DNA from: Trueperaceae bacterium
GTDB lineage: Bacteria; Deinococcota; Deinococci; Deinococcales; Trueperaceae
DNA: 62,736 bases
Assembly (NCBI GenBank): GCA_011390455.1
Contig: JAABSI010000004.1
Span: 1-62,736, forward strand
Direction of reading: 5' to 3'
In this document: positions 10,411 to 18,557 of the stretch, in pieces
Numbering within the stretch: position 1 is the stretch's first letter
Layout of the letters: every line of letters begins with the position of its first letter
Notes under the pieces: generated by a model
The model's input: the letters and a program-made list of their open reading frames with translations, nothing else
Databases searched by the model: none
What the model was told of the DNA's origin: nothing
Made by a program: the position numbers and the translations under genes

Positions 10411-10455
10411 GCGGGTCTCCGATCGTCCCGGCCCGGCGGCGCGGGCGACCGCACG

Positions 10456-10461
10456 ACGCTA
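10456..10461 (-). promoter_or_regulatory. metY promoter (-10)
   Basis: TGGTAGCGT on the minus strand is an extended -10 box, predicting a leader of about 38 bases before the metY ATG. Confidence 0.5.
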
Positions 10462-10499
10462 CCAGACGGAACGTCCCCGCGTCGGACGATGGCGGTTGT

Positions 10500-10505
10500 T
10501 AGCAT
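10500..10505 (+). promoter_or_regulatory. -10 box for leaderless DegT-type mRNA
   Basis: TGTTAGCAT (extended -10) followed by GCCGC and the GTG at 10511, the same arrangement as at 6336. Confidence 0.6.
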
Positions 10506-10510
10506 GCCGC

Positions 10511-11665
10511 GTGCCCGCCACCGACGCCGTCCCCATGCTCGACCTGACCGCCGAGACCGCCGACGTACGAACCGAGCTCGACGCCGCCTGGGCGCGCGTG
10601 CTCGACTCCGGTCAGTTCGTGCTCGGACCCGAGGTCGCGGCCTTCGAGGCCGAAGCCGCCGCGTACCTGGGCGCCGCGCACGCGGTCGGCCTCAACTCCG
10701 GGACCGACGCCCTGCTCCTGGCCCTCCGCGCGCTGGACGTGGGCCCGGGCGACGAGGTGGTCACCACCCCGTTCTCGTTCTTCGCGACCAGCGAGACGAT
10801 CCTGACCGTAGGGGCGACCCCGGTGTTCGTCGACGTGGCGCCCGGGACCTTCCTGCTCGATCCGGAGGCCGCGGCCGCGGCCGTCACCCCGCGGACCCGC
10901 GCGCTCCTACCGGTCCACCTGTACGGCGAGCTGGCCCCGATGGCGGCCCTCCGGCGCCTCGCGGACGCGCGCGGGCTGCATCTGATCGAGGACGCCGCCC
11001 AGGCGATCGGGGCGCGGTACGCGGCGCCCTGCCGGGCCTGCCCGGACCCGGCCCGCTGCGCGGCGGACGCGCCCGTCGGACGAGCGGCCGGCGCCCTCGG
11101 CGACGCGGCCGCCTTCTCCTTCTACCCGACCAAGAACCTCGGCGCGCTCGGCGACGGCGGGCTGCTGACCACCGCCGACGCGAGCGTGGCCGCCCGCGTC
11201 CGCAGGCTCCGCAACCACGGCAGCGAACGCCGGTACCACCACGAGGAGTTGGGCGTGAACTCGCGTCTGGACGCTCTCCAGGCAGCGGCGCTGCGCGCCA
11301 AGCTGCCGCGCCTGGAAGGTTGGACGGCCGCGCGCCGCGCGGTGGCGGCGCGCTACGACGCCGCGCTCGCCGACCTCGACGGACTGACGCCGCCGGCGGC
11401 GACGCCCGGCCACGTCTACCACCAGTACACGGTGCGGATCGCGGACGGACGGCGCGACGCGGTCGCGGAGGCGCTGCGGCAAGCCGGGATCGCCACGATG
11501 GTCTACTACCCCCACACCCTCGAGCGCTACGGCGGACGCGCGGTCGACGCCCTCCCGCACGCGCACGCGGCGGCCGCGGAAGCGCTCTCGCTGCCGGTCT
11601 TCCCCACCCTCGGACCCGACGCCCAGGACCGCGTGGTCGACGCGCTGCGGCGGGCCCTCGCCTGA
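10511..11665 (+). CDS. DegT/DnrJ/EryC1-type sugar aminotransferase with a Cys-rich insert
   Basis: A 384-residue PLP enzyme of the family that transaminates nucleotide keto-sugars for cell-surface glycans. Visible motifs are MLDLTAE...LDSGQFVLGPEV at the start, AVGLNSGTDALLLALRAL and the PLP-binding K208 in FSFYPTKNLGALGDGG. RRYHHEELGVNSRLDALQAA follows. An unusual insert near residues 174-183 contains C174, C177 and C183 (CRACPDPARC) just after the LIEDAAQAIGARY motif, which could bind metal. The GTG at 10511 fits the leaderless signal; ATG 10535 is a second choice. It stands alone, so the sugar substrate is unknown. Confidence 0.9.
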   Translation: MPATDAVPMLDLTAETADVRTELDAAWARVLDSGQFVLGPEVAAFEAEAAAYLGAAHAVGLNSGTDALLLALRALDVGPGDEVVTTPFSFFATSETILTVGATPVFVDVAPGTFLLDPEAAAAAVTPRTRALLPVHLYGELAPMAALRRLADARGLHLIEDAAQAIGARYAAPCRACPDPARCAADAPVGRAAGALGDAAAFSFYPTKNLGALGDGGLLTTADASVAARVRRLRNHGSERRYHHEELGVNSRLDALQAAALRAKLPRLEGWTAARRAVAARYDAALADLDGLTPPAATPGHVYHQYTVRIADGRRDAVAEALRQAGIATMVYYPHTLERYGGRAVDALPHAHAAAAEALSLPVFPTLGPDAQDRVVDALRRALA

Positions 11666-11699
11666 CCCGGGGCGACGCCCGCGAGGGGCCGGCGCGTGG

Positions 11700-11705
11700 T
11701 ACGCT
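11700..11705 (+). promoter_or_regulatory. SRP RNA promoter (-10)
   Basis: TGGTACGCT, an extended -10, ends 6 bases before the predicted first base of the SRP RNA at 11712. This agrees with a start point about 7 bases after TANNNT boxes in this genome. Confidence 0.6.
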
Positions 11706-11711
11706 GCGCGA

Positions 11712-11811
11712 GCCCCGACGGAACCGCGCGGTGGCGACCCTCGAACCAGGTCAGATCGGAAGAAGCAGCCTTAAGGGGTGATCGTCAGGTGCCGCGGAAC
11801 TCCGGCGGGGC
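11712..11811 (+). ncRNA. ffs: Signal recognition particle RNA, small bacterial type
   Basis: A 100-nt RNA with the diagnostic SRP54-binding core CCAGGTCAGATCGGAAGAAG and AGCAGCC following. The two ends pair: GCCCCG at 11712 with CGGGGC ending at 11811, continuing through CGGAACCGCGCGG against CCGCGGAACTCCGG with small mismatches. It binds Ffh and guides membrane proteins to Sec. A T5 run at 11814-11818 after the closing stem provides termination. The gene lies in the 155-bp gap between the DegT-type gene and the convergent phosphatase gene, whose stop lies only 3 bp beyond the T-run. Confidence 0.9.
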
Positions 11812-11818
11812 GCTTTTT
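11812..11818 (+). terminator. U-tract closing the SRP RNA transcript
   Basis: GCTTTTT directly after the terminal GC-rich stem of the SRP RNA. One of only two true T-runs beside hairpins seen in the window. Confidence 0.6.
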
Positions 11819-11820
11819 GC

Positions 11821-12351
11821 TCATGCCCCCGAACCTGGGTCCGGGTCCGAGCTCGCGCCGGCGGGGTCACCCGGCGCCCGCCAGCCGGCCACGGCCGCGC
11901 GGCATCCCGCCTCGACCAGGTCGAGCACCGCCTCGAAGGCCGCGGTCTCCCCCAGGTACGGGTCGGGCACCTCGCGCGCGCGCACGCCCTCGGGCGCCGT
12001 GGCGTCGAGGAACAGGCGCACGTTCGGGCGGTCGCCGTACCGCCTTCGCAGTTGGTTGAGCTGGCCGCGATCCATCACCCACACGTGGTCGTACGCATCG
12101 AGGTCCTCGGGCTCGAGCCGCCGCGCCCGCAGCGCGCCGAGGTCGTAGCCGCGCCGAGCGGCAGCCGCCTGCGCCCGTGGGTCCGGCGCCTCCCCCGCGT
12201 GCGCCCCCAGCAGGCCCGCCGAATCGATCTCGAGCGCCAGCCCCGACCGGGCCGCGAGCGCGCGCAGGACCCCCTCGGCGGTCGGCGACCGGCAGATGTT
12301 GCCCGTGCAGACGAAGAGCACGCTGCGCACCCGTCCGGCGTCCTCGTTCAC
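11821..12351 (-). CDS. Low-molecular-weight protein-tyrosine-phosphatase family protein
   Basis: A 176-residue protein with the P-loop FVCTGNICRSPTAEGVL near residue 14 and the general-acid loop REVPDPYLGE, both complete, so it should be catalytically active. Family members dephosphorylate tyrosine kinases of exopolysaccharide systems; related arsenate reductases have a different cysteine set. The GTG at 12351 overlaps the rel stop by 4 bases (GTGA), so it is co-expressed with the stringent-response gene. No tyrosine kinase is nearby. Confidence 0.9.
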   Translation of the reverse strand: MNEDAGRVRSVLFVCTGNICRSPTAEGVLRALAARSGLALEIDSAGLLGAHAGEAPDPRAQAAAARRGYDLGALRARRLEPEDLDAYDHVWVMDRGQLNQLRRRYGDRPNVRLFLDATAPEGVRAREVPDPYLGETAAFEAVLDLVEAGCRAAVAGWRAPGDPAGASSDPDPGSGA

Positions 12352-14549
12352 GCCTTCAACCCCGGACGCGCGCGGTAGATCCGGGTGACGTCGGCGATCC
12401 GACCGACGTTCTGCTTGATGTGCTCGATCTCGCCCTGATCCTTGACGTCGACGCGCACGTGGATGCGCGCGGACGTCGCGCTCTGGACGTCGGCGGCCAC
12501 CCGCGTGGCCGACTTGTTCATCCCGGCCAACACGTCCAAGACGTCCTTCAGCAGACCGGGCCGATCGATCGCCAGGATCTCGAAGTCGACGGCGAACACC
12601 TCGCCGGCGGGCGCGTCCCACGTGACCTGGACGAAGCGCTCGGGTTCGGTCCCCATGAGGTGCTTGACGTTGGGGCAGTCGACCCGGTGCACGGAGACGC
12701 CGCGGCCGCGGGTGATGTAGCCCACGACGTCGTCGCCGCGCACGGGTCCGCAGCACTGGGCGAGCTTGGCCGGCGCGTCCATCCCCTCGACGAAGACGCC
12801 GGAGACGCTCTTCGTCGTGGTCGGCGGGGCGGGCATCGACGCCTTCTTCGGCTCGGCCGCGCCCTCGGGCGCGAGCGCGTCGACCACCTGCTTCACGGCG
12901 ATGCGTTTGGAGGCGAGCGCGATCAGCACGTCGTCCCCCGAGTCGGCCTTCAGAAGGCTCTTCGCGACCGCGTCGAGCTTCGCCTTGGCGAGCGAGGAGG
13001 CCACGGGGAGCTGGCGGCGGCGCAGCGCCCGCTCGAGCGACTTGCGGCCGGTCTCGAGCATGCCCGCGCGCTCCTTGGCGCGGAACCAGTGGCGGATCTT
13101 CTGCCGCGCGGAGCGGGTCGTGACCAGGTTCAACCAGTCCGGCGACGGCCCGTAGGACTGGCTGCGGTTGGTGAGCACCTCGACCCGATCGCCCGTCTGC
13201 AGGGCGTAGGAGAGCGGCACGATCTCCCCGTTGACGCGCGCGCCCACGCAGCGGTGGCCGATCTCGGTGTGGACCGAGTACGCGAAGTCGAGCGGCGTCG
13301 AGCCGCGCGGCAGGTTCGACACGTCGCCGGCCGGGGTGAAGACCAGCACGCGCTCCGCGAGCAGGTCGCTCTTGACGGCGTCGACGAAGGCGCCGGCGGA
13401 CTCCGCCGACGTGTCGACGTCGAGGAGTTGCTCCATCCACGTCAGGCGCTTCTGCACCTCGGCGACGTCGTCGATGCCCTGCTTGTAGGCCCAGTGCGCA
13501 GCCACGCCGTACTCGGCGACCTCGTGCATGCGGCGCGAGCGGATCTGCACCTCGATCGGCTGGCCGAGCAAGCCGATCACGGTCGTGTGCAGCGACTGGT
13601 ACCCGTTGGGCTTGGGTACCGCCACGTAGTCCTTGAAGCGGCCCGGGATCGGCGTCCAGAGGCTGTGGACGATGCCCAGGGCGCGGTAGCAGCTCGCCTT
13701 CTCGGACTCCGCCGCCTCCGCGTCCCCGCGGGCCGTGCCGTCGGGTTCCAGGACGACGCGGATGGCCATCAGGTCGAAGATCTGGTCCAGCCCCTTGCCG
13801 TCACGCAGCATCTTGCGGTGGATGCTGTAGAGGTGCTTCGACCGGCCCGCGAGCTCGAAGCGCAACCCCTCGGAACGCAGGCGTCCCGCCAGCAGGTCGA
13901 TCGACTCGCGGACGTACGCCTCGCGCTCCACGCTGCGCATGCGCACCTGCCGGTGCAGCTGCTGATGGCGTTCGGGCTCCAGGTAGCCGAACGCGAGGTC
14001 CTCGAGCTCGTTCTTGATGTGGTTGATGCCGAGTCGGTGCGCGAGGGGCGCGAAGATCTCGAGCGTCTCGCGCGCGATGCGCTGCTGCTTGCCCGGGGGC
14101 ATGGCGCCGAGCGTGCGCATGTTGTGGAGCCGATCGGCGAGCTTGACGATGATGATCCGGACGTCGCCCACCATCGCGAGCAGCATCTGCCGCAGGTTCT
14201 CGGCCTGTTCGTCCTCGTAGGCGCGGACCGTGAGCTTCGAGATCTTCGTCTCGCCCTCGACGATCCGGCGGACGACGACGCCGAAGCGCTCCTCGATCTG
14301 CTCGAAGGTGACCGCGGTGTCCTCCACCGTGTCGTGGAGCAGCCCGGCGACGACCGCATCACCGTCGAGGTGCATCTCGGCGAGGAGCGCCGCGACCGCC
14401 ACCGGATGGGTGACGTACGGCTCGCCGGACCGGCGCTTGACCCCGCGGTGGGCCTCCTCGGCGACGTCGAAGGCCTCCGCGATCCGGCCGCGATCGCGAT
14501 CGGGAAGGTAGGCGACGGCGTCGAGGAGGCTGGTCTTGAGCCGGTCCAT
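12348..14549 (-). CDS. relA: Bifunctional (p)ppGpp synthetase/hydrolase Rel
   Basis: A 733-residue stringent-response enzyme that makes and degrades (p)ppGpp. The domain order is HD hydrolase, synthetase, TGS and ACT. The HD residues are present: H48 in YVTHPVA and H72-D73 in LLHDTVEDT. RFKDYVAVPKPNGYQSLHTTV carries the RFKD-type motif associated with dual-function Rel proteins. The TGS domain (VFTPAGDVSNLPRGSTPLDFAYSVH) and a C-terminal ACT domain (DFEILAIDRPGLLKDVLDVL) follow. The ATG at 14549 follows a TGGTACCCT box by 11 bases, so the leader would be only 4-5 bases. The phosphatase gene is coupled downstream. Confidence 0.96.
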   Translation of the reverse strand: MDRLKTSLLDAVAYLPDRDRGRIAEAFDVAEEAHRGVKRRSGEPYVTHPVAVAALLAEMHLDGDAVVAGLLHDTVEDTAVTFEQIEERFGVVVRRIVEGETKISKLTVRAYEDEQAENLRQMLLAMVGDVRIIIVKLADRLHNMRTLGAMPPGKQQRIARETLEIFAPLAHRLGINHIKNELEDLAFGYLEPERHQQLHRQVRMRSVEREAYVRESIDLLAGRLRSEGLRFELAGRSKHLYSIHRKMLRDGKGLDQIFDLMAIRVVLEPDGTARGDAEAAESEKASCYRALGIVHSLWTPIPGRFKDYVAVPKPNGYQSLHTTVIGLLGQPIEVQIRSRRMHEVAEYGVAAHWAYKQGIDDVAEVQKRLTWMEQLLDVDTSAESAGAFVDAVKSDLLAERVLVFTPAGDVSNLPRGSTPLDFAYSVHTEIGHRCVGARVNGEIVPLSYALQTGDRVEVLTNRSQSYGPSPDWLNLVTTRSARQKIRHWFRAKERAGMLETGRKSLERALRRRQLPVASSLAKAKLDAVAKSLLKADSGDDVLIALASKRIAVKQVVDALAPEGAAEPKKASMPAPPTTTKSVSGVFVEGMDAPAKLAQCCGPVRGDDVVGYITRGRGVSVHRVDCPNVKHLMGTEPERFVQVTWDAPAGEVFAVDFEILAIDRPGLLKDVLDVLAGMNKSATRVAADVQSATSARIHVRVDVKDQGEIEHIKQNVGRIADVTRIYRARPGLKA

Positions 14550-14560
14550 AGGAACCGCCG

Positions 14561-14566
14561 AGGGTA
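14561..14566 (-). promoter_or_regulatory. rel promoter (-10)
   Basis: TGGTACCCT on the minus strand, an extended -10, 11 bases before the ATG. No Shine-Dalgarno fits in the remaining space. Confidence 0.5.
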
Positions 14567-14614
14567 CCACGGGCTCCGCCGCGGACCCGCCCTCGGGGCG
14601 ACCCGACGCGAGCG

Positions 14615-15751
14615 TCACCGGCGCGCGCGGGCGGCCAACAGCGCCACGCCCAACCCCCCGAGCACCAGGTTCGCCGCCCACGGCCCGGCCCACGGAGGCA
14701 GCACCCCCGAGAGCGAGAGCAGCTGTCCGAACGTGTAGAGCAGGTACCAGGCGAGCGTGACGACGAGGGCGAGACCGAACGCGACCGAGCGGGAGCGCGC
14801 GAAGGTGATCGACAGCGGCACCGCGACGAGGAGCAGCACGACGTTCGAGACCGGCTCCGCCACCTTCCGGTGGAAGAGCACCGAGGCCTCCCGCCGCTCG
14901 CTCGCCGATCGCTGGGCGTCGTTCGCATCGGCGAACAGGCGCGACACGGAGCGCGCGTCCTCGAAGCCGCCGTTGCTGAACCGCGCGATCAGTTCGCCCT
15001 CGTCGACGCCGGTCGAGAGGACGAGCGGGGCCCCCTCGCCCGCACCTCGAGCGTCGACCCGCACGAGCGCCCGCAGGACGTCCGCGGCCTCGATGGCCGC
15101 CTCGGCGCCCGGCGGCGGGTCGAGGGCGCCGAGGTCGAAGCGCTGCGTCCGGTGGTCGTACAGCACCAGGTCCTGACCGTCGAAGACCGCCCGCTCCGCG
15201 CGCACGAGGGTGTAGACGTCGCCGTCCCAGCGCTCGACCCGCAGGTCGCCCATGGTGCCGTCGCGGTCGACGGTGTCGAAGCGGAGGGTGAACCCTTCCA
15301 CCGGGATGCGCTGCGCGGCGAGCCGGAAGAGCCCGGTGCGCCCCGAGGTCAAGCGCCAGTACACGTCAGCCACCGCGGCGTTCGCGCGCGGAACCACCCA
15401 CTCGTTGAAGGCGAGCGCGCCCGCCCCGGCGGCGGCGCCGACCAGGACGAAGACGGTGGCGGTGCGCGCCACGGCGATGCCCCCGGCTTGGATGGCCGTG
15501 AGCTCGTGCTCGGTCGCGAGGCGCCCGAACGCCAGCAGGACGGCGAGCACCAGGGCGACGGGGGCGGTCTGCACGAGCGCCTGCGGCAGCAGCACGACGA
15601 GCCACAGCGCCAGGTCGCCGAACGGGGTGCCCACGATCCACTGCAGCCTCGGCAGCGTCGCGCTGACCACCGCGAGGCCGGCGTAGAGCACGAGGCCGAA
15701 CACGAACGGCGGCAGCGCCTCGCGCAGCAGATAGCGATCGATGCGGGTCAC
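14615..15751 (-). CDS. LptF/LptG-family permease
   Basis: A 378-residue inner-membrane protein of the YjgP/YjgQ family. It has three N-terminal membrane helices (from IDRYLLREALPPFVFGL), a periplasmic beta-jellyroll region of about residues 120-280, and three C-terminal helices (VSNVVLLLVAVPLSITFARS...). The family forms the permease of the Lpt lipid transporter. Only one LptF/G copy is visible, so the transporter may be a homodimer or the partner lies elsewhere. The GTG at 15751 has an AGGAGG site 5 bases upstream. It lies 37 bp after the LptD-like gene in the same operon. Confidence 0.88.
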   Translation of the reverse strand: MTRIDRYLLREALPPFVFGLVLYAGLAVVSATLPRLQWIVGTPFGDLALWLVVLLPQALVQTAPVALVLAVLLAFGRLATEHELTAIQAGGIAVARTATVFVLVGAAAGAGALAFNEWVVPRANAAVADVYWRLTSGRTGLFRLAAQRIPVEGFTLRFDTVDRDGTMGDLRVERWDGDVYTLVRAERAVFDGQDLVLYDHRTQRFDLGALDPPPGAEAAIEAADVLRALVRVDARGAGEGAPLVLSTGVDEGELIARFSNGGFEDARSVSRLFADANDAQRSASERREASVLFHRKVAEPVSNVVLLLVAVPLSITFARSRSVAFGLALVVTLAWYLLYTFGQLLSLSGVLPPWAGPWAANLVLGGLGVALLAARARR

Positions 15752-15788
15752 GGCGTCCTCCTGGCCGGCGGCATCGTACCGCGGACGT

Positions 15789-17789
15789 TCACGGCGCCTC
15801 GGGGCGCTCGGCCAGGCGCGCGGGATCGAGCGGACGCACCGGCAACAGCAACGCGAAGTGGGTCGTCGCCCCGTCGACCGTGTCGCTCCGGTACCCGAGC
15901 TCCACGCTGCCGCAGCAGGTGCGCCAGACGGCGTCGAGCCCGTGGCCGCGCAGCCAGGGACCGGCGCCGCCCGCGAAGGCCAGCAGGTCGACCGCCAGGT
16001 AGGGCCGCCAGCTCCACGCCGGCGACGCGTCGAACGGCACCGCCGCGAACACGGTCAGGTCGCGCCACGCGCCGCCGGGCTCGAGGCCGACCGTCGTCCG
16101 AACGCCCACCTCGGTGCGATCGCGGTTCCAGGTCGCGCGCACCGTCGCGAACGCGTCCCGGCCGGGTCGTGGGTCGACGCGCCCCGCCAGGGCCAGGTCG
16201 ACGCGGACCCCGAGCGTGGCGTCCCCCGCCGGCACGGTCGCCCCCGCGCGGACCGTCAGGTCCTCGACGCCGATCCGGCGACCGACGCGCGCCGCGTCGG
16301 CGTCCCATCGGTACCGGAGCGTCGCGCTCACCTCGAGCGCGACGTCGGGCTGGAGCGCGCCGCTCCAGCGAACGGCCACCTCGCTGCGCTGCACGGCGGC
16401 CACCCGATCGACGCGCGCGGAGAACGGGGAGCCGCCGGCCACCCAGCGGGCGACGTGCGTCGCGTCCACCCGTACGTCGCCCGCCCGCACCGCCAGCTCC
16501 GGCCGCACCGTCGCCCAGGTCTGCTGGGCGTCGAGGCCGGGGTATGCGGTCGTCGCGAACGCCAGCGTCAGCCCCGGCGCGACGACGTTCGCGGGCGCAG
16601 ACCACCCGAGGCGGGCGTCGACGCCCAAGCGGGGTCCGGCCACCTCTCGGTCGGCGAGCGTCTGCCCCGTCAGCGCCGCCCGCGCACCGACCTCCGCCGA
16701 CCCCCGACCCCAGGCGCCGCTGGTCGAGGCCGCGTTGGCCAGGCGGAGGGTCGCGTCGCGAAAGGGCGCCTCGATCGCCCCCGCTTCGAAGCGCTGCGAG
16801 GCCTCGACGCGCCAGCCCGCGCCCAAGGCGGTGTCCGCGCGCAGATCCACGCTCAAACGATCGCTCGCGCCGATCCATGCGAGCTGCACGCCGCGGTCTC
16901 GGACCTCGAGCCCGAAGCCGACACGCGGCGGTCGCTCCGCCCCGGCGCCGGTCCACGCCGCCGACAGGCGGGCGCCGTCGGCGACCTCGCGCGCCAGCAG
17001 CGCGATCCGCCACGCGCCGTCGCGATCCGGATCGGGTCCGATCGCGATCGGGAGCGTTAGGTCCGCCACCGACGCGGCGTCCAGCTCGAGCACATCGCCC
17101 AGAGGCCAGCGCACCCCGCCGGCGACGACCGTGCCCCCTTCGACGATCGCGGACGCCTCGGCGGCCAGGTCGAGGCGGACGCGGACGGCGTCGATGCGCA
17201 CCGGGGCCTCCTCGGGTGGGCAGTCGCAACTGGCCACGCGTGCGCCCTCCGCGACCAACTCGTCACCGTCGAGGGTCGCCGTGACCGCGTCGAGGCGCAG
17301 CGACGCCGTCAGGAGGCGCAGCCCGACGGCCACGAGCACCCCGCTTCCGAAGTCGAGCCGCATCGTCTCGGCGAGGCCCACCGCGTCGGCGCCGACGATC
17401 GTGGCGTCCACCAGCTCCGCCCAGCCGGGGCCGCCGCGGAGCGTCGCGGCCTCGAGCGACCACCCGGGGACCTCGACGCGCACGCCGGCGGCCTCGAGCG
17501 TCACCGCGCCGCCCAAGCCCGCGACGACCAACCGCTCCGTTCGGAAGACCACGTCCGAGCCCTCGACCGCGAGGCACACCCGGCCACCGAACGTCGCGGC
17601 GTCGCGCACGCGGTCGGTGGCGAGCTCTTCGAACACCACCCGACCCACGCCCTCGACGGTCAGCGCTCCGCCGCCCGCCACCGGCAGGCACGCGGGGCCC
17701 TCCTCCGTGGGTTCGCCGACGGCGTGGGCGAGGCCCATCCCCAGGAGGACGGCCGTCGCGAGCACCCCCCACCCGCGGTGGCGGCTCAC
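15789..17789 (-). CDS. LptD-like outer-membrane protein
   Basis: A 666-residue exported protein with a signal peptide (GWGVLATAVLLGMGLAHA), an OstA-like N-terminal repeat region to about residue 260 and a long amphipathic beta-strand region to the end. Cysteines are C34, C72, C188 and C190 (ASCDCPP) and consecutive C625-C626 (WRTCCGSVELGYR). The CC near the last barrel strands and a Cys after the signal peptide recall LptD, whose disulfides connect such positions. It would place a lipid or glycolipid in the outer membrane. The GTG start overlaps the LptA-like stop by 4 bases, and the LptF-like gene follows. Sequence similarity by eye is moderate. Confidence 0.72.
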   Translation of the reverse strand: MSRHRGWGVLATAVLLGMGLAHAVGEPTEEGPACLPVAGGGALTVEGVGRVVFEELATDRVRDAATFGGRVCLAVEGSDVVFRTERLVVAGLGGAVTLEAAGVRVEVPGWSLEAATLRGGPGWAELVDATIVGADAVGLAETMRLDFGSGVLVAVGLRLLTASLRLDAVTATLDGDELVAEGARVASCDCPPEEAPVRIDAVRVRLDLAAEASAIVEGGTVVAGGVRWPLGDVLELDAASVADLTLPIAIGPDPDRDGAWRIALLAREVADGARLSAAWTGAGAERPPRVGFGLEVRDRGVQLAWIGASDRLSVDLRADTALGAGWRVEASQRFEAGAIEAPFRDATLRLANAASTSGAWGRGSAEVGARAALTGQTLADREVAGPRLGVDARLGWSAPANVVAPGLTLAFATTAYPGLDAQQTWATVRPELAVRAGDVRVDATHVARWVAGGSPFSARVDRVAAVQRSEVAVRWSGALQPDVALEVSATLRYRWDADAARVGRRIGVEDLTVRAGATVPAGDATLGVRVDLALAGRVDPRPGRDAFATVRATWNRDRTEVGVRTTVGLEPGGAWRDLTVFAAVPFDASPAWSWRPYLAVDLLAFAGGAGPWLRGHGLDAVWRTCCGSVELGYRSDTVDGATTHFALLLPVRPLDPARLAERPEAP

Positions 17790-18499
17790 GGACCGGTGGG
17801 CGGGGCCGCATCGAGCGCCGAGGCGACCGCGGCGATGCGCTCGACGAGGTCGGCCTCGACGTCGGTGCGCGCGTCGTACCCGGCCACATCGTCGACGAGG
17901 ATCGGATCGAGCTGCAAGCGGGACCCGTCCCCCCCTTCGAGCTCGAACGGGCCGTCGACGTACCGATACGGGCCGACGAGCACCACGCGGCCGTCGGCCA
18001 CGTCGATCCAGACGGCGTCGGCGGCCGCATCGGGGAGCTCGGCGACCACCCCGCCGGCGAGCCACGCGAGCCCTGCCGGCCCGTCCAGCCCGAGGCGTTC
18101 CGCCCGCGCCCGGATGCCCGGGCGCTCGAACTCGAGGTCGCCCTCGGCGCGCACGCGCCCGAGCGCGAGGTCGATGACCACCCGAGCCGCGCGCACCCGA
18201 CCGAGGTCCCCGTCGATCGTGGCCTCGCGGGCCTCCAGCGAGGCGCCCTCGACGTAGGCGATCCACGAGGCGGTCATGCGCACGCCACTCGCGCGGTCGG
18301 TGACCTCGCCGCCTTCGTCGAGCACGGTTCGGCCGGTCGCGAGGTCGAACCGCTGGGCGCCGTACGCGACGACGGTCAGCTCGGCAACGGGCGCCTGGGC
18401 CCACGCGAACGGCATCGACGGTGCGGCGAGCGCGCACGCGAGGAACAGAACGGCGAGGCGCGTCCGAACCGCGCGCGAGGACCTCGGAGGACGCTGCAT
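17786..18499 (-). CDS. LptA/OstA-like periplasmic protein
   Basis: A 237-residue exported protein. A signal peptide (RLAVLFLACALAAPSMPFAWA) is followed by repeated short beta segments such as GAQRFDLATGRTVLDEGGEVTDRASGVRMTAS, the pattern of OstA/LptA beta-jellyroll repeats. It probably bridges the periplasm between LptF-like permease and LptD-like acceptor. Length is slightly above that of LptA (about 185). The ATG is 6 bases after a TACCCT box, so the mRNA is probably leaderless. It is first in the LptA-LptD-LptF-like operon. Confidence 0.7.
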   Translation of the reverse strand: MQRPPRSSRAVRTRLAVLFLACALAAPSMPFAWAQAPVAELTVVAYGAQRFDLATGRTVLDEGGEVTDRASGVRMTASWIAYVEGASLEAREATIDGDLGRVRAARVVIDLALGRVRAEGDLEFERPGIRARAERLGLDGPAGLAWLAGGVVAELPDAAADAVWIDVADGRVVLVGPYRYVDGPFELEGGDGSRLQLDPILVDDVAGYDARTDVEADLVERIAAVASALDAAPPTGP

Positions 18500-18505
18500 G
18501 CGCCC

Positions 18506-18511
18506 AGGGTA
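18506..18511 (-). promoter_or_regulatory. -10 box for the leaderless Lpt-like operon
   Basis: TACCCT on the minus strand followed by GGGCGC and the ATG at 18499. Confidence 0.55.
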
Positions 18512-18557
18512 CCGGGCGCGCCATGAGGGCGGAAGCCGAAGCGCCTTCACCGGTCGC

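Noticed and set aside
10411..10499. SAM riboswitch upstream of metY
   Set aside because: The leader is only about 40 bases with no SAM-I or SAM-II core.
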